Source of the DNA: an uncultured bacterium
GTDB taxonomy: Bacteria; Bacillota_I; Bacilli_A; RF39; UBA660
Length of the DNA: 64,000 nucleotides
Direction: 5' to 3'
NCBI GenBank assembly: GCA_947646655.1
Contig: CANSHI010000004.1
Span: 30,186 to 94,185 of the forward strand
Part shown: positions 1 through 8,687 of the stretch, piece after piece
Position numbering within the stretch: position 1 is the stretch's first letter
How the letters are laid out: the number at the start of each line of letters is the position of its first letter
Notes under the pieces: model-generated
What the model saw: the letters and a program-made list of their open reading frames with translations, nothing else
The model's database searches: none
Told to the model about the DNA's origin: nothing
Program-made: the position numbers and the translations under genes

Positions 1-759
1 GAGGGGATATATAATGAACCTGAGACACAGATTATTTTTATAGATACTCCTGGTATACATAAACCTAAAAATAAATTGGGCAGAATTTTGAATCGTGAAT
101 CTTATACTGCTACGAGAAATATAGATGCTATTCTCTTTTTAGTCGATTCTTCCGTTCCTTTTGGAGCAGGAGATGAATACATATTAAAAACTTTTAAATC
201 TACTGATGTACCAGTCATTTTAGTTTTAAATAAAATAGATAAAATTACTGATGAAAAGTTATTGAATAAAATCAATGAATATAAAGATTTATTTCCTTTT
301 GCAGATATCGTTCCTGTAAGTGCTTTGAAAGATGATAACATAAAAGAGTTGATCAATGTCGTGAAGAAGTATTTAACGGACAATATTCGTTATTATAAGA
401 GTGATCAAATAACTAATTTGAATCCTAAATTTATGATAAGTGAACTCGTACGAGAAAAAGTTTTAAGACTAACTAAAATGGAGGTTCCACACTCAGTGAC
501 ATGCATGACTAGTCATTATGAAGTCAAAAAAGATTTAGTCGAAGTATACGTCGATATAATTGTAGATAGGGATTCACTTAAGAAGATCATCATCGGCAAG
601 GGCGGCGCGATGCTTAAAGAAATAGGAACGCAGGCTAGGCTCGATATCGAAACGATGTTTGACAAAAAGGTATATTTAGAGCTTTATTGTAAAACTGTAC
701 CAAAGTGGAGAGAAAAAGAGTTTTTACTTAATGATTTAGGATTTTCTAAAGATAAGTGA
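1..759 (+). CDS. era: GTPase Era, 5'-truncated by window edge
   Basis: Era binds 16S rRNA and helps assemble the 30S subunit. The reading frame is open from base 1, so the N-terminal part with the P-loop lies outside the window. Visible are the G3 motif DTPG, the G4 motif NKID, the SALK-type G5 region, and a C-terminal KH RNA-binding domain with the GKGG loop. The gene order era-yqzL-recO follows that of Bacillus. Identity is secure; only the start is missing. Confidence 0.95.
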   Translation, partial: EGIYNEPETQIIFIDTPGIHKPKNKLGRILNRESYTATRNIDAILFLVDSSVPFGAGDEYILKTFKSTDVPVILVLNKIDKITDEKLLNKINEYKDLFPFADIVPVSALKDDNIKELINVVKKYLTDNIRYYKSDQITNLNPKFMISELVREKVLRLTKMEVPHSVTCMTSHYEVKKDLVEVYVDIIVDRDSLKKIIIGKGGAMLKEIGTQARLDIETMFDKKVYLELYCKTVPKWREKEFLLNDLGFSKDK

Positions 760-811
760 ATAAGTTTGTAATTTATATCCCATGATAATAATAGAAAAGG
801 GGATATGATTT

Positions 812-904
812 ATGACAAAGAAAGAAGCATGGGAAAGATTTAGAAATACTGGAAGAATTGAGGATTATTTAGAATATAAAAAAATAGCTAGGAAAGAAGA
901 GTAG
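812..904 (+). CDS. yqzL: YqzL-like 30-residue protein
   Basis: This 30-residue ORF begins at an ATG eleven bases after a GGGG-containing ribosome site and ends 4 bases before recO. It reads MTKKEAWERF then RNTGRIEDYLEYKK. The WxxFxxTGxIxxYL pattern and the position between era and recO match the tiny YqzL family of Bacilli, whose function is not known. It probably shares a transcript with recO. Confidence 0.8.
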   Translation: MTKKEAWERFRNTGRIEDYLEYKKIARKEE

Positions 905-908
905 AGTT

Positions 909-1637
909 ATGATTCGGGAGTTAGAAGGAATCGTTATTAGTGAAACACCTTATAGTGAATCGAGTAAAATCATCAACGTTTTAACTAGAGATGCTGGCGT
1001 AGTCGGTATCATGGCCAAAGGTGCCAAAAGAATAAAAAGCCCATTAAGAGTTTCTACAGAGAAGCTAACTTTGGGCGTTTTTCACGTTTATTATCATGAA
1101 GGAAAACTTTCGACTTTGGTAAGTGCAGATATTTTAAACCCTTTGTTAAATATAAAAACTGATATTATTAAGATCGGCTATCTTACCTATATCGTAGAAC
1201 TTGCGAGTCAAACGGCTAAGCAAAATGGAAGTAATGATATTTATGCGATTTTAAAGTCGACAATTTTAAAAATGGAAAGTGGCTTAAATCCTCTTATTTT
1301 AACTAATATTTTGGAATTAAAGATGCTCGATTTTTTAGGAGTGGGGATCGATTTAGATAAGTGCATTAAATGTGGGAATACAAAAAATATTATAACGATA
1401 AGTGGCGATGAGGGTGGCTATATATGTAGCGATTGTCATACTAATGAACCTCTTTATGATGAGAAAACGATCAAGATGTTTAGACTTTATTATTATGTAG
1501 ATATCAATTCGATTACAGATTTAAAAATAAGCGAGGAAGTAGTCGATAATATCAATACTATTTTAACTGAATATTATGATCGTTTTACAGGTCTGTATTT
1601 GAAAAGCAAAGAATTTTTAAAAACTATTGTAAATTAA
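909..1637 (+). CDS. recO: DNA repair protein RecO
   Basis: RecO loads RecA onto SSB-coated single-stranded DNA in the RecFOR recombination pathway. The 242-residue product has the N-terminal OB fold (starting IRELEGIVISETPYSE) and a C-terminal zinc-finger region with CIKCGN and CSDCH cysteine pairs. Length is normal for the family. It follows yqzL directly and is ended by a hairpin that overlaps its stop codon. Confidence 0.95.
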   Translation: MIRELEGIVISETPYSESSKIINVLTRDAGVVGIMAKGAKRIKSPLRVSTEKLTLGVFHVYYHEGKLSTLVSADILNPLLNIKTDIIKIGYLTYIVELASQTAKQNGSNDIYAILKSTILKMESGLNPLILTNILELKMLDFLGVGIDLDKCIKCGNTKNIITISGDEGGYICSDCHTNEPLYDEKTIKMFRLYYYVDINSITDLKISEEVVDNINTILTEYYDRFTGLYLKSKEFLKTIVN

Positions 1638-1667
1638 AAATATACCTGGGATAGTATATTTTTTTTA
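1637..1667 (+). terminator. Rho-independent terminator of recO
   Basis: Perfect 9-bp inverted repeat AAAATATAC / GTATATTTT around an 8-base loop, followed by a T run. It stops era-yqzL-recO transcription before the convergent HIT gene. Confidence 0.8.
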
Positions 1668-2039
1668 TTCGCTTTTTAAAAGGTTGGCAAACTCTTCTTG
1701 ACTCATCGCTGGTATGTTATCTTTTTCATAAAGAGGTAACAAGTGCATGTGATAGTGTTTAACTACTTGTTCTTCACCATAGTTTATAACCGTTTTAATA
1801 CTTTTTAAATTAGGGTATAATTTTTCCATTTTTTGTATCAAAAATTTAGCAGCTTCATGTATTTTTGTGTTTATGTCATTATCCATGTCGAGTATAGTTG
1901 TATAATGTTTTTTAGGTATGATAAGTAGATGTCCAGGAGTGTGAGGATAAGCATCCATTATGGCCATTATATCTTCCGTTTCATAAACTACATATGCTGG
2001 CAATTCTCCTTTTACTATTTTGCAAAATATATCATTCAT
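1665..2039 (-). CDS. HIT family nucleotide-binding hydrolase
   Basis: A 124-residue histidine-triad protein. The catalytic motif HYHMHLLPL is near the C-terminus, and the N-terminal MNDIFCKIVKGELPAYVVYE is typical of the HinT/Hit group, which hydrolyses AMP-linked compounds. The start at 2039 is preferred over an upstream in-frame ATG because it alone follows a strong GGAGG site. It is monocistronic and convergent with recO. The physiological substrate cannot be read from sequence. Confidence 0.9.
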   Translation of the reverse strand: MNDIFCKIVKGELPAYVVYETEDIMAIMDAYPHTPGHLLIIPKKHYTTILDMDNDINTKIHEAAKFLIQKMEKLYPNLKSIKTVINYGEEQVVKHYHMHLLPLYEKDNIPAMSQEEFANLLKSE

Positions 2040-2164
2040 ATTTTTTCCTCCTATAATTATATTAACATTTTGAATATTTATCTTCAAGTAATTTTAAAAT
2101 AATATTGGACTTGTAGGTACAATTGACTAGGAAGTTGCATATTTTAAAATAGGAGGTTTTTGAA

Positions 2165-2740
2165 ATGGCATATTTTAAAGAAATCGTAACTAAAGCTGTC
2201 GTTGGAAAGGGTAAGAAGGCGACTACGGGAAAATATTCAATTAAACCTGAGGAAACACCTAATACAGTTTTGGGGTGTTGGATTATAAATCACAGATTTA
2301 ATGGAAGCCTTGTAAATGGGGAAATTTATGTAAATGGTAATTACGATGTAAATGTTTGGTATTCTTATGATAATGATTCTAAAACGGGAGTATGTTCAGG
2401 TAATTATTCATACAGTGATAAAATGAAGGTGCCTGTAAATGTCGGAACTAAACTTACAAATAACTCAGAAGTAATCGTCAACTCTTTAAGCGATCCGAAT
2501 GTTGTCGATGTCGATATTATGAATGGAACTATTACGTTTACTGTAAGAAAAGAGATGGGTGTCGAAGTAGTCGGAGACACTAAAATTAGAGTAAATGTGG
2601 AGGATAATTTTGAAGATTATATGGAAATCGTCGACGAAGATGTTACTGAGGAAATATTTGAAGAAATCGATTCTCAAGTTAAGGAAAACTATATTAGTGA
2701 GAGCGAAGTTATCGACTCTACAAATGATGATGAAGCTTAA
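2165..2740 (+). CDS. cotE: Spore coat morphogenetic protein CotE homologue
   Basis: A 191-residue protein recognised as CotE, which in Bacillus subtilis organises the outer spore coat in the mother cell. The opening MAYFKEIVTKAVVGKGKK, the LGCWIINHRF segment, YDVNVWYSYDNDSKT, and an acidic C-terminal tail correspond closely to that family. A GGAGG site precedes the ATG. It stands alone and ends at a bidirectional terminator. Its presence points to an endospore programme, or its remnant, in this lineage. Confidence 0.85.
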   Translation: MAYFKEIVTKAVVGKGKKATTGKYSIKPEETPNTVLGCWIINHRFNGSLVNGEIYVNGNYDVNVWYSYDNDSKTGVCSGNYSYSDKMKVPVNVGTKLTNNSEVIVNSLSDPNVVDVDIMNGTITFTVRKEMGVEVVGDTKIRVNVEDNFEDYMEIVDEDVTEEIFEEIDSQVKENYISESEVIDSTNDDEA

Positions 2741-2759
2741 TTGCTTTTTCTTTTGAAAA

Positions 2760-2795
2760 AAAATTACCTTTAAGATTTAGAGGTAATTTTATTTT
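2760..2795. terminator. Bidirectional terminator between cotE and the 2789 gene
   Basis: 10-bp stem AAAATTACCT / AGGTAATTTT with an 11-base loop. T-rich sequence follows on the plus strand and an A-run lies on the other side, so it can serve both convergent genes. Confidence 0.7.
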
Positions 2796-3970
2796 ATGTC
2801 TTTATCGAATGAAATATCACTAACTTCATAATGACGTCTATTCGATAAGAAAGAAAGGATTTTTGTAGATAGCCAGCCGAGGATAGCTAGGGCGAAGAAA
2901 TATATCACGCCGAATATTGAGAACTCGGGTGCTGTTTCTGTTAAGAGGGCGATTATTGAAGCACCAGCACTCATTGAAGTTACGATTGTAAGACTGTCTA
3001 CAGATTTACTAGTGACATCTTGTTTTAAACCGTCAAATAATTTTTGAGCACTGGAAACATAATTTTTAGTCATATCCCAAAGATATTTTATATAGTTTAA
3101 AGTATCTCTAAGTGTCTCATAACGATAACCTGAAATAGCTAAAAATTCTTCTAAATCACTATCACTTTTAGCAATCTTTTCGCGTGTACTAATATAAGTA
3201 CTCATTTGATTAATTCTTCCATCAATTAAATTGATCGTTTTAGCGTATCCTTCTAATTTAGTAGTAAATTTAACGATATCGGAACCTTTTACTTTAGCGT
3301 TTTCTTTTACTGCATCGATTTTTTCCCAAATAATACGGTGCATGTTTAAATATCTATGAAGTTGACCTTTAAACTCTCTAATAAAGATTTGTTCTTCGAT
3401 ATATCTTTCGATGTTCTCATTACTTTTCTTTTTATTATTGATAAAATAATATTTATCTCCACGAACAACATCGTAATTGTTATTGTTAAATTCAAAGTAT
3501 TTTTGTTTTTCTGTACGAGAAAGAAGGGTAGCCATCTCATCTTTAGAAATTTTATCGCATACTACAAAGTAAGGGTAGACTGTTTCGATATTGGCTAGTT
3601 CTTTTGGTACAGGAGCACCTAAATGGAACAGATAGCTAAATGCTGGCGAGAGTTTGTTCTCATAATAATCTGTCACTTTATCGATATCAGCAAAAAGTGT
3701 GTCTTCACTGACTTTAGTATTGTTTAAAACGATTAATCCATCTTCAAAAATTTTGACAGTAATATACTCACTCGTAGTAAACTCTACGTACTCTTCACCT
3801 GATACACCATATTCTATTTTTCCTATATTGAGGTTCTTTCTATATTCTATTAATTTATTTTCGTCTAATTTTAATTGAGTTTTAGCATCTCTTAAAAAAT
3901 CATATATTTCGGATAGTTGTAACATAGTTCTTTGAAACCAACCACCGATGTAGACATTGCGTATTTTCAT
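2789..3970 (-). CDS. Hypothetical protein with C-terminal membrane hairpin
   Basis: A 393-residue protein I cannot assign to a family. Residues up to about 300 are soluble, charged and partly coiled-coil-like. Two hydrophobic segments follow near residues 328-370 (AGASIIALLTE and FGVIYFFALAILGWL), then a basic and acidic tail. The layout loosely resembles CorA-type proteins, but the GMN signature is absent. It lies just downstream of the acetyltransferase on the same strand (14 bases apart), so the two may be co-transcribed. Confidence 0.6.
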   Translation of the reverse strand: MKIRNVYIGGWFQRTMLQLSEIYDFLRDAKTQLKLDENKLIEYRKNLNIGKIEYGVSGEEYVEFTTSEYITVKIFEDGLIVLNNTKVSEDTLFADIDKVTDYYENKLSPAFSYLFHLGAPVPKELANIETVYPYFVVCDKISKDEMATLLSRTEKQKYFEFNNNNYDVVRGDKYYFINNKKKSNENIERYIEEQIFIREFKGQLHRYLNMHRIIWEKIDAVKENAKVKGSDIVKFTTKLEGYAKTINLIDGRINQMSTYISTREKIAKSDSDLEEFLAISGYRYETLRDTLNYIKYLWDMTKNYVSSAQKLFDGLKQDVTSKSVDSLTIVTSMSAGASIIALLTETAPEFSIFGVIYFFALAILGWLSTKILSFLSNRRHYEVSDISFDKDIK

Positions 3971-3984
3971 AATTCATTACTCCT

Positions 3985-4422
3985 TTAAATTGTTTTTGAG
4001 AAAAACATTGCATCATCTATATTAAAACCATAATCGGTATAAAGTTTATGAGCTGCGACTCTAAAATTTCTTGACCATAGCTCAACCGTCTTACACCCTT
4101 TTTCACGACATATTTGAAAAGCAAAATCTAATAATTTTGTACCAAGTTTATGTCTTCTAAAGTCAGGATGAACACAAACATGGTTAAATATTGCATATGT
4201 ATTCATATCTTCGTATATAGTTGGAATTACAGTAATCTTTAGATGAGCAACTATTTTTCCATCTAGTTTTCCAATGACATATAATTGATTCGAATCGGCA
4301 TTAGTCTGTTTATATATACTCTCAGCATAATCAATACTTGTATTTTCTTCAAAACAGAGATTACACAGTTCAATAGTTCCTCGCAAATCGTGTTCTTCCA
4401 TTATTTGAAAGTGTATATCCAT
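3985..4422 (-). CDS. GNAT family N-acetyltransferase
   Basis: A 145-residue GNAT protein that would transfer an acetyl group from acetyl-CoA to an amine. It has the central beta strands and the acetyl-CoA loop HPDFRRHKLGTKLLDFA (the R/Q-x-x-G-x-G/A pattern, here RRHKLG), then ELWSRNFRVAAHKLYTDYGF, typical of the C-terminal part. The start follows an AGGAGG site. Substrate unknown. Confidence 0.85.
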   Translation of the reverse strand: MDIHFQIMEEHDLRGTIELCNLCFEENTSIDYAESIYKQTNADSNQLYVIGKLDGKIVAHLKITVIPTIYEDMNTYAIFNHVCVHPDFRRHKLGTKLLDFAFQICREKGCKTVELWSRNFRVAAHKLYTDYGFNIDDAMFFSKTI

Positions 4423-4503
4423 TTAAGTACCTCCTATCATATATAGTATATCAAATTTTTAGTATGTTTTAAAATGTAAGTTATAAAAGTTTACAAAAAA
4501 GAA

Positions 4504-5415
4504 TTACCTTTTTAAAAGTAATTCGATTAATTCATTAACATCTTTGTCCTGAGAAACTATTTCATATACGCAGTTTAAAATAGGGGAGTCATAATTTTTT
4601 TCTTTAAATAACTTATAATATACTTTTAAATTTTCATAACCTTCAACTGTGTTATTTTTAAGATACTCTCTTTTTTCGTCTTTGTTTCCTAAAGCAAGGA
4701 TGGTACCAAATGTTAAATTTCTGCTATTTTGACTCGTGCATGTTAAAGTTAAGTCACCAATACAGGCAAGAGTTAAGACTGAATTATTTGAGCTAATATT
4801 GTTAAAAATATTTTCTATTTCTTTTAGAACTCTCGTAATATAGAGACATCTTGTAGATGGACCATAGTTTAACAACATTCCACTTCCTATAGCATAAGCA
4901 TTTTTTAAAGATCCAGCCATTTCGATGGCTTCTACTTCACAAGAATATTCTAAGTAGACATTTTTAAGAGAACGAGAAATCAACTCATAAGAAGTCTTTT
5001 CTTTAGCTCCTATAGTAAATCCAATCGGCTCAAGAGCTGCAATATCTACCGCAAAGGTTGGACCTGATATAACGGCATATTTATTATTTGGAAGTATTTT
5101 TTCTACGATCTCAGTTAGCAAAAGACCATTATCTAGTATTCCTTTAGAACCTAAAATGAGAATTTGGTTTTCTTTTATAAATGGTTTTATATTATTAAAA
5201 ATGTTTTCACAAAATTTGGAACCCGTCAAAACATATATTAGCTCTGTATCTTTAATAGCTTCTTCAAAATTGTTAGTGACTTCTACTTCTTTTGGAACAA
5301 CAATTGTACTAGGATCTTCCTGTTCAGTCCACATAAATACATGGCAATCACTAGTGAGTAAAATTTTAGTAATGGCTTTGGCATAAACGCCTGAACCGAT
5401 AACTGTTACTTTCAT
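4504..5415 (-). CDS. gpsA: Glycerol-3-phosphate dehydrogenase [NAD(P)+]
   Basis: GpsA reduces dihydroxyacetone phosphate to sn-glycerol-3-phosphate for membrane phospholipid synthesis. The N-terminal Rossmann loop VIGSGVYAKAI, the SGPTFA segment and the catalytic region GSLKNAYAIGSGM are visible. At 303 residues it is slightly shorter than most homologues (about 330). The ATG at 5415 overlaps the rarA stop in a TGATG junction, which suggests translational coupling to rarA. Confidence 0.92.
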   Translation of the reverse strand: MKVTVIGSGVYAKAITKILLTSDCHVFMWTEQEDPSTIVVPKEVEVTNNFEEAIKDTELIYVLTGSKFCENIFNNIKPFIKENQILILGSKGILDNGLLLTEIVEKILPNNKYAVISGPTFAVDIAALEPIGFTIGAKEKTSYELISRSLKNVYLEYSCEVEAIEMAGSLKNAYAIGSGMLLNYGPSTRCLYITRVLKEIENIFNNISSNNSVLTLACIGDLTLTCTSQNSRNLTFGTILALGNKDEKREYLKNNTVEGYENLKVYYKLFKEKNYDSPILNCVYEIVSQDKDVNELIELLLKR

Positions 5416-6614
5416 CAATTTTTCCTTCTTTCTTTGTCAAGTTTATCTAAATTCTTTTCATAATTATTGTTTTTAGGTTGGTAGTATTTTCGTGTTTTTA
5501 AATTTTCTGGCAAATAAGTTTCATCGACCCAGTAATTTGGTGGGAAGTTATGGGGGTATTTATAGTTTGCCGAGTGTCCTCTTATGTTTTCTGGTATTCG
5601 ACCAGTGATACCTTTTCTAATATCCGATAAGACGGCATCGATAGATATTTCACCAGAATTACTTTTAGGAGATAGAGCCATTTCTATGACTACTACTGAT
5701 AGAGGGATACGACCCTCATCAATTCCGATCATCTTGACTGCTTCAATGGCGGCATGTATTTTTGGTCCAATACCAGGATTAGCAAGACCGATATCTTCAT
5801 AGGCAATAACAGTTAATCTTCTAAAAATACTGTCCAAGTCACCAATTTCTAAGAGCATACCTAAATAGTAAAGACTGGCATTTACATCGCTGCCCCGAAT
5901 CGATTTTTGGAGGGCACTTAAAAGTTCATAATGGTCGTTGCCATTTTTATCTGTTGCTAGAATAGGTTTGCCCATTATTTCACTCATCAATTCTAAGGTT
6001 ATGTGGTGATTTTTGGCAGTATAGTAAGACATTTCTAAAGTAGTTAAAGCACTTCTAAAATCGCCATTAGCATAGGCGGCAATATAATTTAGAGCATCTT
6101 CATCGATTTTTATCTTTTCTAAATGTTTAGAGTACTTTTTGATACCTTTTTTAATATCTTCACTCGTTAAGTCGTTCAGTTCAAAAATTTGTACTCGACT
6201 TCTAATGGCAGGGTTAATAGAGTAGTACGGATTCGAAGTTGTTAAGCCGATCAGTATTATAAGTCCACTTTCGACATAAGGAAGAAGCAAATCTTGTTTG
6301 TCTTTATTCAATCTATGTATTTCATCCATGATTAAAATCATTTCACCATTCATTTTTGCTTCTTCGATCACTATATCGAAGTCTGCTTTGTTGTTTATGG
6401 TAGCATTCAACATGCGATAGGGAAGTGCTAGTTCGTTTACGAGAGAAGTCGCAATGGATGTTTTTCCTGTTGCTGGCTTTCCCCAAAGAATCATGGAAAA
6501 AAGTTTTTTATTTTCTACTAAGCGGGTAAGTATTCCGTTGCTGCCCGCTAAATAATCTTGACCAATAATATCGCTAAGTTTTTGGGGTCTGGTCGTATTT
6601 GCAAGTAACTCCAT
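5415..6614 (-). CDS. rarA: Replication-associated recombination ATPase RarA/MgsA
   Basis: A clamp-loader-like AAA+ ATPase acting at stalled replication forks. Walker A is WGKPATGKTS (near residue 45), Walker B is LIMDEIHR, and the sensor 1 region is LTTSNPYYS. The C-terminal half carries the typical RarA oligomerisation segment SIRGSDVNASLYYLGMLLE and IPLSVVVIEMALSPKSN. The length of 399 residues is normal. It is translationally coupled to gpsA downstream. Confidence 0.93.
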   Translation of the reverse strand: MELLANTTRPQKLSDIIGQDYLAGSNGILTRLVENKKLFSMILWGKPATGKTSIATSLVNELALPYRMLNATINNKADFDIVIEEAKMNGEMILIMDEIHRLNKDKQDLLLPYVESGLIILIGLTTSNPYYSINPAIRSRVQIFELNDLTSEDIKKGIKKYSKHLEKIKIDEDALNYIAAYANGDFRSALTTLEMSYYTAKNHHITLELMSEIMGKPILATDKNGNDHYELLSALQKSIRGSDVNASLYYLGMLLEIGDLDSIFRRLTVIAYEDIGLANPGIGPKIHAAIEAVKMIGIDEGRIPLSVVVIEMALSPKSNSGEISIDAVLSDIRKGITGRIPENIRGHSANYKYPHNFPPNYWVDETYLPENLKTRKYYQPKNNNYEKNLDKLDKERRKN

Positions 6615-6766
6615 TTTATCATCTTCTTTCTAAGTTGTAGATATGGATATATTATATGATAATTATAAGATTTTTACAATAAAGAAAGTAAAGTATATAT
6701 GTAAAGGGAAATTGCTAATTAGAGCCTTTTATGCTAATATATACTTGTTTTAGAGTGAGGTGTATT

Positions 6767-7417
6767 ATGTTAGAATCGATCAAGGAAATTATAACTTATA
6801 TGATCAATCATCCATTGTATGGGTGTGCAGTAATTTTTGGTTTAGTTTGCTGGCTTTTTTATCGGAAGATAATTGGAATAATGGGCGAAATATGGGTGAA
6901 AGTTGAGCTGATGTTTTTAAAAAAAAGCGATTATAAAATTTTGAACGATATAATGATCGAAGTAGGCGGTTTAACTCATCAAATCGATCATCTCGTTATA
7001 TCAAAATTTGGCATTTTCGTCATCGAGACAAAAAATTATTCAGGGAAAATATATGGGAGTGAACACAGTGAAAAGTGGACTCAACGGTTGGGTAAACAGA
7101 AATATGCTTTTCATAGTCCTATAAGACAAAACTATGGGCATATAAGTTCTTTAATGGCATTTTTAAATATCCAAGAAAACAAGTTTATCTCGATCGTAGC
7201 TTTTGCCAATGATGCCAAATTAAAAGTGAACGGTAAAGTTCATGTAGTTAATTTCTGCGATTTACGAGAAACAATTAAAAAATATAGGGTGGAACTATTT
7301 AAAGATGAAGACGTGATCGATATATTTTTAAATATATCTAATGCAAATATAAAGAATCGAAAAATGAGAAGAGAACATGTCAGAAATATTAAAAAAGATT
7401 TAAAGGGAAAAGTGTAA
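6767..7417 (+). CDS. Membrane-anchored NERD-domain protein
   Basis: A 216-residue protein with an N-terminal membrane segment (residues about 14-34) followed by a nuclease-related NERD domain. The hallmark QIDHLVIS, FGIFVIETKNYSGKIYG and conserved Asp/Glu/Lys residues are those of the predicted restriction-like nuclease core. The tail is basic (RKMRREHVRNIKKDLKGK). The ATG at 6767 has the better ribosome site (GAGGTG), so the upstream ATG at 6731 is not used here. Biological role of NERD proteins is unclear. Confidence 0.8.
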   Translation: MLESIKEIITYMINHPLYGCAVIFGLVCWLFYRKIIGIMGEIWVKVELMFLKKSDYKILNDIMIEVGGLTHQIDHLVISKFGIFVIETKNYSGKIYGSEHSEKWTQRLGKQKYAFHSPIRQNYGHISSLMAFLNIQENKFISIVAFANDAKLKVNGKVHVVNFCDLRETIKKYRVELFKDEDVIDIFLNISNANIKNRKMRREHVRNIKKDLKGKV

Positions 7418-7429
7418 TCATGATACAAA

Positions 7430-7459
7430 TTGACCTTCGTGACCTTAGTATGTTATACT
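7430..7459 (+). promoter_or_regulatory. Promoter of the Xer recombinase gene
   Basis: TTGACC, an 18-base spacer, and TATACT, preceded by TG to give an extended -10 (TGTTATACT). It lies 28 bases upstream of the start codon. Confidence 0.65.
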
Positions 7460-7486
7460 TAAATTAAGAAAGATACAGAGGTATAT

Positions 7487-8356
7487 ATGAATCATGTCGA
7501 TGAGTTTGTAGTAGATTTAAAGTATGCAAAAAATTATTCTGATAATACAATCAGTTCGTATCAGACTGATGTTATAAAAATGTTGGAATCTCTAAATAAT
7601 AAAGAGATTAAAAAAATTACAAATGACGATATAAAAAAGTATTTGAGAAGTGAGAGCTCATTAGCGAGTAAGAGTCTCGCTCGGAAGATGTCGGCTCTAA
7701 GAACTTTTTTTGATTTTTTAATAAAAAAAGACTATTTAAAAACTAGCCCGATGGATGGAGTCGAAGGTCCTAAAATAGGTAAATATTTACCTGATGTTTT
7801 ATCAATAGGCGAAGTCGATAAATTATTAAATATCGAACCCAGTGATAATTTTACTTTTCGAAATAGGTGTATTTTAGAGCTTCTTTATAGCTCTGGTCTT
7901 CGAATAAGTGAACTCATAGCTTTAAAGTTACCAAATATAGATATCGATAATTCGATCGTTAAAGTGATGGGGAAGGGTAGCAAAGAGAGGATTGTGCCTT
8001 TAAGTGATATCGCTACCGATTATTTAAATAAATATATTAAGGAAATAAGACCAAAAATGCTAAAAAAAACACAAACGGATGATGTGTTTTTAAATAACCA
8101 TGGTAAGGTACTTACGAGACAAGCAGTTTTTAAAATGATCAAGAAACGTGGTGAAGAGATAAAACTCGGTAAAGATGTTTCTCCACATACTCTTAGGCAT
8201 TCTTTTGCGACTCATATGCTTCAAAACGGTGCCGACATCAGATTTATACAAGAACTTTTAGGGCATAGTGACGTGGCGACTACAGAAATATATACCCATA
8301 TAGTAAACGATGTGTTAAAGAAAGATTATGACGAATTAAATCCTCGTGATAACTAA
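7487..8356 (+). CDS. xerD: Tyrosine site-specific recombinase XerC/XerD
   Basis: A 289-residue tyrosine recombinase of Xer size. The catalytic set is complete: Arg139 (SGLRISEL), Lys in GKGSKERIVPL, His234 and Arg237 (HTLRHSFATHM), His260 (LGHSDVATT) and the nucleophile Tyr269 (EIYTHI). The N-terminal SAM-like DNA-binding domain is present. With a partner it would resolve chromosome dimers at dif; a dif-like site lies 8 kb downstream. XerC and XerD cannot be told apart with certainty here. It is also the likely enzyme for prophage integration. Confidence 0.9.
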   Translation: MNHVDEFVVDLKYAKNYSDNTISSYQTDVIKMLESLNNKEIKKITNDDIKKYLRSESSLASKSLARKMSALRTFFDFLIKKDYLKTSPMDGVEGPKIGKYLPDVLSIGEVDKLLNIEPSDNFTFRNRCILELLYSSGLRISELIALKLPNIDIDNSIVKVMGKGSKERIVPLSDIATDYLNKYIKEIRPKMLKKTQTDDVFLNNHGKVLTRQAVFKMIKKRGEEIKLGKDVSPHTLRHSFATHMLQNGADIRFIQELLGHSDVATTEIYTHIVNDVLKKDYDELNPRDN

Positions 8357-8380
8357 AAAAGGGAACCAATCGTCCCTTTT
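8357..8380. terminator. Bidirectional terminator
   Basis: AAAAGGGA / TCCCTTTT, an 8-bp perfect stem with an 8-base loop, lying between the convergent xer gene and the 42-residue minus-strand gene. A-run and T-run flank both sides. Confidence 0.8.
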
Positions 8381-8381
8381 A

Positions 8382-8510
8382 TTAGTCTTCGTTATTAGCA
8401 CGAGCTGAGTTGTTATTTCTAGCGTTAGTATTGTTTCTAGCGTTATTTTTAGCATTGTTTTTGCTAGAATTTTGTGCTTTAGAACGTGCACTGTTATTAT
8501 TTCTACTCAT
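8382..8510 (-). CDS. Asn/Ala/Arg/Ser-rich 42-residue protein
   Basis: A small gene with a strong ribosome site (GGGAGG, 9 bases before the ATG) and its own terminator, which makes translation likely. The product starts MSRNNNSARSKAQNSS and consists almost only of Asn, Ala, Arg, Ser, Lys and Thr, with repeats of the form NARNN and ending ARANNED. It is basic and low-complexity with no hydrophobic core. No family recognised; a small nucleic-acid-binding or spore-core protein is conceivable but unproven. Confidence 0.65.
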   Translation of the reverse strand: MSRNNNSARSKAQNSSKNNAKNNARNNTNARNNNSARANNED

Positions 8511-8591
8511 AATCTTAACCTCCCACTATTATTATGAACAGGAGTTTGTTTAAAATGTATGGTAAAAGGTGGAATTTTAGTAAAAAATAAT

Positions 8592-8655
8592 TTGACAAAA
8601 ATTTAAGTAAATTATAGTAAAATTATTGATTTTTAACCCTATATTATTGTATAAT
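8592..8655 (+). promoter_or_regulatory. Tandem promoters upstream of pyk
   Basis: Two sigma-A-type promoters in series: TTGACA-17-TAGTAA (8592-8620) and TTGATT-18-TATAAT (8626-8655). The second ends 33 bases before the pyk start codon. Confidence 0.6.
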
Positions 8656-8687
8656 CTTTAATGTACATTAAAAGAAGAGAGGTTTAT

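Noticed and set aside
7487..8356. Xer-type recombinase as the integrase of the prophage
   Set aside because: It lies outside the attachment sites, almost 3 kb left of attL, has host codon style and its own promoter, and has normal Xer length. It is taken as a host gene that the phage uses.
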